This document shows, in pieces, positions 10,335 through 17,118 of a DNA stretch of 64,000 bases. Positions within the stretch are counted from its first letter, which is position 1. Every line of letters begins with the position of its first letter. The DNA comes from Microbacterium sp. VKM Ac-2870 (GTDB lineage: Bacteria; Actinomycetota; Actinomycetes; Actinomycetales; Microbacteriaceae), in contig NZ_JADKSH010000003.1 in NCBI RefSeq assembly GCF_015350795.1, positions 124,001 through 188,000 on the forward strand. The letters run 5' to 3'. The notes beneath the pieces were generated by a model. That model ran no database searches and had not been told where the DNA came from. It saw nothing but the letters and a program-made list of their open reading frames with translations. A program made the position numbers and the translations under genes.

Positions 10335-10796
10335 TCACGCGTCGGGAGTTCGGTCCCGCTCGTCGCCGAGTTCGACCCCGAAGCGATCAGCGACATCCGC
10401 GAGCGGCACATCGCGCATCCCGGCGCGTTCACGCACGATGATCTCGACCTCACGATCGTCGATCGACTCGATTAGGTCCTCGACTACGCGATCCAGATCA
10501 CGTTCGCCCAACGCGGCGAGCCTTGCGATCTCCGCTGCGGCGTCGGCGAGCGAGTAGAGACGCACCCAGGGATGCTCACCGTGACGCGCGACCACGACCG
10601 ACTCCCGCGTATAGGAGTGGCCGTCGCCTGCGACGAGCCAACGCTCCTCACCCTCCGCGTTGATGAAGAAGTCCACCACGCACTCACCGCACGGCATCTT
10701 GTAGACGCCGGGCTTGGATGGCGCCGTCTCCCTGGCGCGCTCGATCATCCCCCTGATGATGCGTTCCCAATCCTCTGCCTGGCCTTCGATCCGCAT
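10335..10796 (-). CDS. Hypothetical protein, possible R-M-associated
   Basis: 153 aa from ATG 10796 (MRIEGQAEDWERIIRGMIERA...). This start has GGGAGG five bases upstream and is preferred over an ATG 36 nt earlier. The protein is acidic and soluble. It contains PCGECVVDFFINAEGEERWLVAGD, a beta-rich stretch with a CxxC pair, followed by a helical segment (AAAEIARLAALGERDLDRVVEDLIESIDD). No family is recognised. It lies between the broken XRE gene and hsdM on the same strand, 166 nt before hsdM. It could be a small control or accessory protein for the restriction operon, but nothing in the sequence proves this. A plus-strand frame at 10224-10475 overlaps its end and was judged a shadow. Confidence 0.6.
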   Translation of the reverse strand: MRIEGQAEDWERIIRGMIERARETAPSKPGVYKMPCGECVVDFFINAEGEERWLVAGDGHSYTRESVVVARHGEHPWVRLYSLADAAAEIARLAALGERDLDRVVEDLIESIDDREVEIIVRERAGMRDVPLADVADRFGVELGDERDRTPDA

Positions 10797-10928
10797 TGCG
10801 ACCTCCCGATTTCGAACCGGGTAGTTTCGCATCCAACGACGGAGATGTCCACGCCGTTATCGAGTCCCGTCGACTCCGACGGCGGCGCGACGTACGCGTG
10901 GATGCAAGTTTCGGGCCCGGAGAGTCGA

Positions 10929-11209
10929 CTATCTGGCTGAAAGATCCGGCGCGGAGGCTGGCAGTAGATCGCCAAGGTCAACACTGAGCACTTGCGCGAT
11001 CGCGAGGAGTGTCATCAGTCTCGGATTGGCGAGCGTGCCCGGCCTTGACTCGCCCTTCTCCAGCTTGTGGTATTGTACCTGCTCAGGTTCGCCTCATAGG
11101 CAACGCGGTCCTGACTGTAACCGCGAGCAACGCGCTGACGCTGGATGTTCGTCCCGATGGCCCGGGCGTAGTCATCCCACTCCGGGCTTGAGGACGATGC
11201 GCTGCGCAC
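10929..11209 (-). pseudogene. XRE-family transcriptional regulator, frameshifted
   Basis: The N-terminal part reads from GTG 11209 as a typical helix-turn-helix regulator (...WDDYARAIGTNIQRQRVARGYSQDRVAYEANLSRY), then the frame goes wrong near 11075. Adding one G on the plus strand at 11075 (TATTG to TATTGG) restores the family's usual continuation: ...SRYQYHKLEKGESRPGTLAN, then PRLMTLLAIAQVLSVDLGDLLP to a TAG at 10929. The repaired product would be about 93 aa. Regulators of this type often control restriction-modification or transposon genes, and this one lies between the tniQ side and hsdM. It is either a true one-base deletion or a sequencing error. As it stands, the protein lacks helices 4-5 of the HTH domain and should not work. 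Confidence 0.85.
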
Positions 11210-11271
11210 CTTCTCAGGTTCACGGCGAGGCTTGTTCCGTATGGCCTAATCGGTATGGCAATCTGGCGTTC

Positions 11272-11643
11272 ATGATGCGTGAACGGGCGGAGCACCCGGC
11301 CTTCCGCACACTCACGAAGGACCCATTCCTCGAGGCTCTGCTCACTCTTCTTGCCGAGCCCAATGGTTCGTCTCTCGCCGCACACGCGTACGAGACCACA
11401 CGAGACTGGTGGGACGAGCACGAGCGGGGGCCAACCGGTGACGAACTCCTGGCCGCGATGTTCGCGCCCGATGACTGGCGCCAAGTCGTCGATGACCCGT
11501 CCCGCCCGCTACCCGAGCGTCAGCACCAGCTCGCGCTTGTCCGCCAATGGCTCATCGTGTCGTGGGCGCGCGCCGGCGCCATCAGTGTCATGTTCGGACA
11601 TGACACCGAAATCCGACCGGGCTTCTCCATCGACGTCAGTTGA
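11272..11643 (+). CDS. Hypothetical protein convergent with tniQ
   Basis: About 123 aa from the ATG at 11272 (an ATG at 11275 is also possible). No clear ribosome site is seen, so the start is uncertain. The product is helical, acidic and soluble: EHPAFRTLTKDPFLEALLTL, then TTRDWWDEHERGPTGDELLAAMF and ERQHQLALVRQWLIVSW. No family is recognised. Its last 135 nt overlap the 3' end of tniQ on the other strand. One of the two frames may therefore be longer than the true gene, but the amino-acid pattern here looks like a real protein. It is the only plus-strand gene inside the proposed transposon. Its role is unknown. Confidence 0.5.
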   Translation: MMRERAEHPAFRTLTKDPFLEALLTLLAEPNGSSLAAHAYETTRDWWDEHERGPTGDELLAAMFAPDDWRQVVDDPSRPLPERQHQLALVRQWLIVSWARAGAISVMFGHDTEIRPGFSIDVS

Positions 11644-12732
11644 GCCACTTGAGGCGCGCGACGGCGCAGGTAGCGGAAGATCGAGGTCATCGGGCACCAA
11701 GCGCGCTCGATTCAGGATGGAGTTGCGCGGCGCTCCCCAGGACGGCGGCGCGTCCCAACTACTTGGCATGCGCACCGTATCAAGGTGCCGTAGAAGGCAC
11801 GCCCGGTTGGACCGGGCCGAAGCGAGGAGCGCCTTATCGAGGCCGCAACTGATGGTCTTCACCCCGTACGCCTTCTTGGCTCCGTAGGCTGCCATGACGG
11901 CATCCTGACTTCGCTCCACGACCAGCCGCGAGATCTCCCGCAGGTGCCGACCGCCCGTTCCTCCCAGCACACCTGCCACAGCCGCCTGCATGATCTCGAC
12001 CTGATCCCGCGACTTGTATCGCGGGCTCAGCAGGTACCTCAGATACTCCGGATCGATCAGGATGCCAGTGAGCGCGACCGCCTCGGGGTAGAGGCAGAGC
12101 AGAGCGTCTTCGTACGCCCCTTCAAGCGAGACGCCGAGCTCGTCGGCACGTAGTTGAGCGCGCTCTGCGGCGTGAGGCGAGTCCCGAAGCGCCGCAAGGA
12201 GGAGCCTCACCGCGAGTTGCAGTTCCCCGGTGTGGAGGGAGATGCCGTGGAACCAGAGCTTTCCGCTCATCCATCGCTCTGCTCGACCGAACGCTGAGTG
12301 CATGGACACGTCGATATCACGTCCGGAGAGATGCCAGCGGCGATGATGGAGACAGACTCCGGCCCCGCGTCTCCGAGTTGTGGTCGGCGTTCCAGCTGAG
12401 CATCGTAGACACTCGGTGCGCGGCGTCTGGGGTTGAGAGCACCGTCGGCAACTGCCCGGACGCCACCCGTAGTGGCTACACCTCACGAACATGCAGTGCT
12501 TTCGGTCATTCTTCTCGAAGTAGCCCATTGCGAGCCCTCCGAGCGCCTCGACGAGACCCGGTACCTTCTCGACGTCGGGATTCGTCTCTGGCAGCTTGCC
12601 GAGGTCTCGGATGTGGAGCCGCAGGTCGCGAAAGGTTAGACCGTTGGCGGGAGCAAGTCGCCCGACGTAGCCGACGACCGTCTCTCCGGGCAGCGGTCGG
12701 ATGAAGACCGGAAGCGCGACAGGCCGGATCAC
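11509..12732 (-). CDS. tniQ: TniQ/TnsD-family target-selection protein
   Basis: 407 aa. The N-terminus (LPVFIRPLPGETVVGYVGRLAPANGLTFRDL) is the TniQ signature. It is followed by a zinc-finger region with CxxC-type pairs: C-S-H... at about residue 89, CRRC, CLRC, and C-LHHRRWH near 127-132. TniQ proteins link the transposase and ATPase to the chosen target in Tn7-like and Tn5053-like elements. The length is closer to a short TniQ than to a full TnsD with a long DNA-binding tail. The start overlaps the end of the ATPase gene by 4 nt. The last 45 residues, overlapping the plus-strand gene at 11272-11643, are of low complexity and may not be conserved. Only one TniQ is present. Confidence 0.9.
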   Translation of the reverse strand: MIRPVALPVFIRPLPGETVVGYVGRLAPANGLTFRDLRLHIRDLGKLPETNPDVEKVPGLVEALGGLAMGYFEKNDRKHCMFVRCSHYGWRPGSCRRCSQPQTPRTECLRCSAGTPTTTRRRGAGVCLHHRRWHLSGRDIDVSMHSAFGRAERWMSGKLWFHGISLHTGELQLAVRLLLAALRDSPHAAERAQLRADELGVSLEGAYEDALLCLYPEAVALTGILIDPEYLRYLLSPRYKSRDQVEIMQAAVAGVLGGTGGRHLREISRLVVERSQDAVMAAYGAKKAYGVKTISCGLDKALLASARSNRACLLRHLDTVRMPSSWDAPPSWGAPRNSILNRARLVPDDLDLPLPAPSRASSGSTDVDGEARSDFGVMSEHDTDGAGARPRHDEPLADKRELVLTLG

Positions 12733-13769
12733 TGGCCGGGCCCCTCGTCGAGTTGGCGCCGCGCACGGCGGCGGCGCTCGTCATCCATCGCCGCCCGCAA
12801 TCGGCTGAAGTTGAGGCGCTCCGACTCCGACTCCATGGCCTCGATCACGGCCAGCTCGATGATGCCTGCCACTTCGCCGACCCGGCCGTGGCTGGCTTCC
12901 CAGAGCAACTCGGCGTCGTCGACGATTGAGCCCGACTCCTGCGAAACCAACTTTGCGTTGGCCTCCAGATCCTCGAGCAGCGCGCACCATCGATCGCGAT
13001 TGCGCTGATTGTTCAACTGGTGTGCGTCGAGGTCCATGATCCTGAATCGGGTCGCCACCTGGGCTGCCCAACCTCCGTCCAGGAGCCCCGTGTCTTCGAC
13101 GTTGGCGCCGACGTACACGAAGGTCGCCTGGCACTTCTCGGATAGCTGCTTGAGATAGTTCGTCGCATCAGAGGCGCCCTGCCGGTCCTGATTCAGGTTG
13201 TGGATCTCGTCGATGATGATGAGTTCGGTACCGCACCGCTCGACGACGTCTGCCAGGCCGTTGAGTAGTTCGGGGGCGGTCATCCGCGGGCGCGTCGGCC
13301 GCCCGAGGAAGTGGTGGAACTCGACGAGCAGCGACTTCGGTGTGCAGTCAGACGGTGTCGACACGTAGATCACTGGGATCACGCTCCGTTGGCCACGCGG
13401 GTTGCCGCGGACCCGGCGCTGAATCTCGAACTCCTTCGCGAGGCGGGTGACGGTCGTCGACTTCCCCGCGTTGGGGACACCGTTGATGATGAGGCCGAAC
13501 TTGCCGCCGCGTTTGCGAGCGTTCGCCACCATCCGCAGTCGAAGCTCGTCTCTGATCGGCTTGACCTCCGCGGTCAGAGAAATGCGACCGTTCGCCATGA
13601 AGTCGAGTCGGCGCAGGCAGTACGCGGTTCGCTCGCCTTCGCTGAGCGCATCAAGTGCGTCGCGAGTCATGACCTCTGGCTCGATGAGTTGCTCGCCCAC
13701 GAAGTCGGACCAGCCCTCCTTCGTCTGCCAGTTGGGCTTCTTCAGCGAACCGATGCTCAGATCAATCAT
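12729..13769 (-). CDS. tniB: TnsC/TniB-type AAA+ ATPase transposition regulator
   Basis: 346 aa from ATG 13769 (MIDLSIGSLKKPNWQ...), with GAGGA upstream; a longer frame to 13856 has no support. It shows Walker A (INGVPNAGKSTT), Walker B (ELIIIDEIHNLNQD) and a sensor region (FVYVGANVEDTGLL). In Tn7- and Tn5053-type elements this ATPase forms filaments on target DNA and recruits the transposase. It overlaps the transposase stop by 8 nt and tniQ by 4 nt, so all four transposition genes should be translated together. The size is close to TniB and shorter than Tn7 TnsC. The protein appears complete. Confidence 0.93.
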   Translation of the reverse strand: MIDLSIGSLKKPNWQTKEGWSDFVGEQLIEPEVMTRDALDALSEGERTAYCLRRLDFMANGRISLTAEVKPIRDELRLRMVANARKRGGKFGLIINGVPNAGKSTTVTRLAKEFEIQRRVRGNPRGQRSVIPVIYVSTPSDCTPKSLLVEFHHFLGRPTRPRMTAPELLNGLADVVERCGTELIIIDEIHNLNQDRQGASDATNYLKQLSEKCQATFVYVGANVEDTGLLDGGWAAQVATRFRIMDLDAHQLNNQRNRDRWCALLEDLEANAKLVSQESGSIVDDAELLWEASHGRVGEVAGIIELAVIEAMESESERLNFSRLRAAMDDERRRRARRQLDEGPGQ

Positions 13770-15831
13770 CGATCCGTCCTCGGGTCTCTTCTGTCTGGCT
13801 ACTGAATCCGCTCGAGGCTGACCACAACCCTTCGTCGTCGATCTCGAGGAAGCCATTGCCGCCAGTACGCCTGAACCGCCCGCCCGGGGCCACGGCCTGG
13901 TCGGCTGCGTCCTCGTCGGTCGGCGGCTCTACGTGCTGATTCGACAGCGCCATTGGATCGGACATCGCGGCACGCGCTCGCGCGTCTGACCGTCCTGCGT
14001 GCGGATCACCAAACCGACCGCGGCGAATGCCTTCTTTGAGCGCAGCGGAGACCCGTCGCGGGTCAACACCCTGCGTTCCGTCGCTTGACCGGAGCTGGCG
14101 ATGCAGTTCATCCCGGAAGGGCATCTCGGCATCGCCCGCTTTCCACAGAAGCGGAATGAACTCCTCGCCGTACTCGAGCCAGACCGTATAAAGATTGAAC
14201 GGGTCGCGACGAATGGTCCACTTCCGACCGGCGGCATTCGGGGTCACGGCCACGACGTCACGCAAGCGTCGCGAGGAGTACCGACGCCGACCGATGTTGA
14301 CGCCGTAGTCCTGGATCGTCCGATCCTCTCGTGGGAGCAGACTGATGTACTCCTCACGTCCGAACGGGATGGGCAGGTCGGGAGTGATCTGTCGCAGCAG
14401 AGTGACGGTCTCCATGGGCGTAAGCGCGCGACTCGGACGCAGCGGGTCACGCAGCCCGTCGTGGGGGCGGTGCATCCAGTGGACAGCGATCCAGTCGTCG
14501 AGCAACTCCTGGGCTTGCAGGAGCGTCGGAGGCGGATGCGGGGCGTCGCCCTTCCCCCGGTGCTCTACGCTTCGGCCCACGTGGCTGCGAAGGTACTGCG
14601 CGAACTCTTCGGCTACTGAACCGAAGTTCGCCTCGACATGCGGCTTTCCCGTTGGTGTGTACGGGTTGCACTCGATGATCGATATTCCCAACCGCTCGCA
14701 GGCCTCGGTGAATGCCGTCGATGTGAAGATCTTGCCGTGGTCGACAGTGATGTTCTCCGGGAAGATCACCGGCACCAACGATCGATAGCGATCAAGCTCC
14801 TCCTGACTGATCCCGTGTGGATCGGCCCACGCCGCTGACACTAGCTCCCGCGTCTCGCGGGCGCCTTGGGGCCGTCGCTCGTAAGGCGTGAGTGCGCGGG
14901 CGAGCAGGGTCACGAGATCGACGGACTTCGTTCCGCCGGCGCGCAGCACCGCGGCCATCGGCGTGCGACTTCGGATCTCAAACAGGATGGTCATCTCCGG
15001 GCGCTCAACCCCATTGCGCGTCGTCACGCTCCCGTTCTCCAGCGTGATCTCCGCGTCGAACTTGGTCGTGTCGATCTGGGTGTGCTCGCCGAGGCGCGGC
15101 GACTCGTGCTGCTGAAACTCGCGCTGCGGGCGGTTGGCGAGGGAGGCACGCGTCTTGGCCGACCTCGTCAGGTGCTTCGCTCGCGGCATCTCGCTCACGA
15201 TGCGATCGAGCGTTCGATTACTCGGAATGTCGAACGGCGGATTCTCTCCGTACCGATCAGCGATGGCATACAGGATGTCGTCGACGATGCGTCCGCGTGT
15301 CCCGGTGGATTGCCTATCTGCTTGGCGGCACACGTCGGCGACGATTTCGAGGAGGAGAGGATCTCGACTCCTCTGCGTCTTAGTCCGGTATCGCTTGTCG
15401 ATCAGCCCCAGCGCACCGAAGTCGCGGTACCCCTGCAGCTTCCGCCAGACAGTGCGGGGATCGACCGACCCTCCAGGCATTTGCACCCCAACGGCGTGCA
15501 CGACCTCGGCAATGATTCGGTTCGTCTCATCTGCGTCTCTTCGCGCTGAGCTGAGGAACTGATCGAGCCGGGTCACGTGCGGCAACCACAGCTGGATCTT
15601 CGCCTGTTGGGGCGACGGCAGCGCCTTCAGCGAGTGTGGATCGAACGTCCGGACCTGACGAAGTTCTCGTTGCGGCCACTCAATGGATGGGTCCCTTTGC
15701 AGCTCATTGATGAGGGCCACGCGAACGTACCCCTCGCCCACGGCACGCAGACGGGCTGACGCCGCGTCGTACGCGATCAATTCGAAGGCCACTCCGTCCC
15801 AGAGCAGCCGGCCACCGAGCTCGAGATTCAT
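13762..15831 (-). CDS. tniA: TnsB/TniA-type DDE transposase
   Basis: 689 aa from ATG 15831 (MNLELGGRLLWDG...), with GGGAGGGG at a good distance; earlier in-frame ATGs sit on or before that site. An integrase-core (rve) domain is visible, with D254 (QIDTTKFD), D364 (ITVDHGKIF) and E400 (KPHVEANF). D364 and E400 are separated by exactly 35 residues, the DD35E pattern. Helical DNA-binding domains precede it and a Mu-transposase-like C-terminal part follows. TnsB/TniA cuts the 3' ends of the element and joins them to target DNA, binding the repeats near the ends (see 16702-16788). It overlaps the tnsA-like gene by 4 nt. No disabling changes are seen. Confidence 0.95.
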   Translation of the reverse strand: MNLELGGRLLWDGVAFELIAYDAASARLRAVGEGYVRVALINELQRDPSIEWPQRELRQVRTFDPHSLKALPSPQQAKIQLWLPHVTRLDQFLSSARRDADETNRIIAEVVHAVGVQMPGGSVDPRTVWRKLQGYRDFGALGLIDKRYRTKTQRSRDPLLLEIVADVCRQADRQSTGTRGRIVDDILYAIADRYGENPPFDIPSNRTLDRIVSEMPRAKHLTRSAKTRASLANRPQREFQQHESPRLGEHTQIDTTKFDAEITLENGSVTTRNGVERPEMTILFEIRSRTPMAAVLRAGGTKSVDLVTLLARALTPYERRPQGARETRELVSAAWADPHGISQEELDRYRSLVPVIFPENITVDHGKIFTSTAFTEACERLGISIIECNPYTPTGKPHVEANFGSVAEEFAQYLRSHVGRSVEHRGKGDAPHPPPTLLQAQELLDDWIAVHWMHRPHDGLRDPLRPSRALTPMETVTLLRQITPDLPIPFGREEYISLLPREDRTIQDYGVNIGRRRYSSRRLRDVVAVTPNAAGRKWTIRRDPFNLYTVWLEYGEEFIPLLWKAGDAEMPFRDELHRQLRSSDGTQGVDPRRVSAALKEGIRRGRFGDPHAGRSDARARAAMSDPMALSNQHVEPPTDEDAADQAVAPGGRFRRTGGNGFLEIDDEGLWSASSGFSSQTEETRGRIDD

Positions 15832-16586
15832 CGCCATCCCCTCCCTGCGCATACAGCAACGGATTCGAACTCGAGTCGACGCCCAAGATCCACCTCGAGC
15901 GCGCCGTGCCAGATCGCCGCGAGGAGCAAGCCGCGCGCGGGACTACTGGTTCCGCCGAAGTACGACTCCCAGTCGCGGAGCGTGCGCGCCTCACCTCGGC
16001 GCGCCGTGAGCATCTCCGCGACCGACCCAGGGCAAACCCATCGCGTGTAGCGATACCCGGAGAGAAGACGGAGGTTCCACTCCTCAACCCTCGTCAGGTC
16101 CGCAAACAACCGGTAGTGCATCTCCAGCGAGGCGGCCCAGGCAGCCGTTATCGCGAAGAGTTCGGCGTCACGCGCCTTGATCCGTCGGCGGGGACGAACG
16201 TCGACGATGAGCCGTGACCCGTCCGACCTGCGGATCAGGAAGTCAGGGAAGTGCATCATGCCCAGGCGACCCAAGCGAAGCTTGAACGGCTGAGTGGCAA
16301 TGTCGACCACGTCGGGATCGCGATCGAGAACCGACAGTGCCGTCTTCTCGTAAAGCGACTCGAACCAGTGGTGGCGTCCCGTCGTCGCCGACCAGTAGAC
16401 GCCTGCGTAGTTCTGCCGCCCCGGGTACGCCCTGGAGAGCCGGATCGGAGCGATGCTCGACAACTCGAGTCCACTCAGCTGCTCGGCGTCGATGTCACAC
16501 ACCCGGCCGTCATACTTCACCTCGACGGTCACTGCCGCGAGTTCCGCGTCGGTGTGCTGGGATGGCGCGAAGCTTGTCAGGATCAC
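15828..16586 (-). CDS. tnsA: TnsA-like endonuclease
   Basis: 252 aa from GTG 16586 (V-ILTSFAPSQHTDAELAAV...). The longer frame to 16817 would read through the transposon-end repeats and is rejected. The TnsA nuclease pattern is visible: ARHHWFESLYEKTAL (Glu), MHFPDFLIRR (Asp) and LIVDVRPRRRIK (VDV followed by basic residues). TnsA cuts the 5' ends of the transposon so that, with TnsB, the element moves by cut-and-paste and not by copying. It is the gene nearest the right end, in the order tnsA-tnsB-tnsC-tniQ, as in Tn7. The third catalytic position usually carries a basic residue after V-D/E-V-K; here it is V-D-V-R, a small departure. Start codon moderately sure. Confidence 0.85.
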   Translation of the reverse strand: MILTSFAPSQHTDAELAAVTVEVKYDGRVCDIDAEQLSGLELSSIAPIRLSRAYPGRQNYAGVYWSATTGRHHWFESLYEKTALSVLDRDPDVVDIATQPFKLRLGRLGMMHFPDFLIRRSDGSRLIVDVRPRRRIKARDAELFAITAAWAASLEMHYRLFADLTRVEEWNLRLLSGYRYTRWVCPGSVAEMLTARRGEARTLRDWESYFGGTSSPARGLLLAAIWHGALEVDLGRRLEFESVAVCAGRGWR

Positions 16587-16701
16587 GTGCGAGGTCTCTC
16601 GTAGTCGAGGTTCGTGAGCCTGACAATGCGTACGTCGGGTACGCGCTCGGCGCCAAGCTACGGCGGCGGATGCCCGACGCGTTGCGCGACGCGCCGGGCG
16701 A

Positions 16702-16788
16702 CTGACAGATTCAATGGCGCGGATGACAGGCACCTGACTCCACTGACAGATCACGTGGCGCGGCTGACAAGATGCGTGGCAGCGGACA
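16702..16788 (-). repeat. Tandem ~21-bp repeats at the right end of the Tn7-like element
   Basis: Four direct copies of a 20-22 bp unit start at 16702, 16723, 16743 and 16764. The consensus on the plus strand is C/A-TGACAGAT-N4-TGGCGCGG; the second copy is degenerate. A looser fifth TGACAATGCG lies at 16621. The set stops at GACA (16785-16788), so the minus strand begins TGTC, as expected for Tn7/Tn5053-type termini (5'-TGT...ACA-3'). Repeats of this kind are TnsB/TniA binding sites. The 5 bases outside (GCCGC, 16789-16793) would be the target duplication if the boundary is right. The repeats are seen directly; the exact end is an inference. Confidence 0.75.
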
Positions 16789-16837
16789 GCCGCGTACTCG
16801 ACTTTCGTATGAATCACGAAAAGGTAACGGAAATCGC

Positions 16838-16865
16838 TTGTGGACCGTTATCTGGCCGTTATAGA
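16838..16865 (+). promoter_or_regulatory. Promoter of the candidate small RNA
   Basis: -35 TTGTGG (16838-16843) and -10 TATAGA (16860-16865), separated by 16 nt, in a locally A/T-rich stretch. Transcription would begin near 16872. It points to the hairpin at 16939-16972 and then to the HNH gene. Confidence 0.55.
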
Positions 16866-16871
16866 GTGCTC

Positions 16872-16980
16872 GCACGGTAGTTGTTTTGCTGTGGCAGCTA
16901 CCGGCATGTGATTGCAGGACACTCTTGGTGCAAGGGACAAGGGCCGGTCGGAAGCCTCTCCGACCGGCCCTTACTCTTGC
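16872..16980 (+). ncRNA. Candidate small RNA (~105 nt)
   Basis: Between a clear promoter and a strong terminator there is no sensible ORF. The predicted transcript folds into a stem from CGGTAG and CTACCG, a second stem from TTGCA and TGCAA, and the 13-bp terminator stem. It does not match any RNA family I know (not tmRNA, SRP RNA, 6S or the C-rich loops of 6C RNA). It could instead be an attenuated leader for the HNH gene 140 nt downstream. Confidence 0.35.
16939..16972 (+). terminator. Hairpin terminator with 13-bp stem
   Basis: A perfect 13-bp inverted repeat (AAGGGCCGGTCGG and its complement) surrounds an 8-nt loop, followed by TTACTCTT with a weak T run. It is the only strong hairpin in this gap. 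Confidence 0.65.
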
Positions 16981-17118
16981 CCGCGGCACAGGCCCCTCCG
17001 GCCCCGCGAGATGCGCCGCTTCCTCCCCAGCACACCGCCTCCGACGGTTGTCCACAATCGACTTCTGACCAGGGATTCATCTCCTTCCAATGTCGGAGGT
17101 GCCGGGCAGAATCGATGT

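Larger units (their letters stand above)
16789..17118. other. Flank of the transposon, gene-free
   Basis: About 330 nt between the proposed element end and the HNH gene. It contains a good sigma70-like promoter, a perfect 13-bp stem hairpin and an untranslated stretch before 17119. No convincing protein gene is seen. A longer in-frame start for the HNH gene at 16912 would run through the hairpin and is unlikely. Together with the repeat zone (16587-16788), this makes a 532-nt gap without a CDS. Confidence 0.6.

Noticed and set aside
10224..10475. Plus-strand 83-codon frame with fairly natural amino-acid use
   Set aside because: Overlaps the end of the minus-strand gene 10335-10796, which has a better ribosome site and length; no support for expression.
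1..16788. CRISPR-associated transposon (CAST)
   Set aside because: There are no cas genes and no CRISPR array in the window, and only one TniQ. The left end is not visible, so genes outside the window cannot be excluded.
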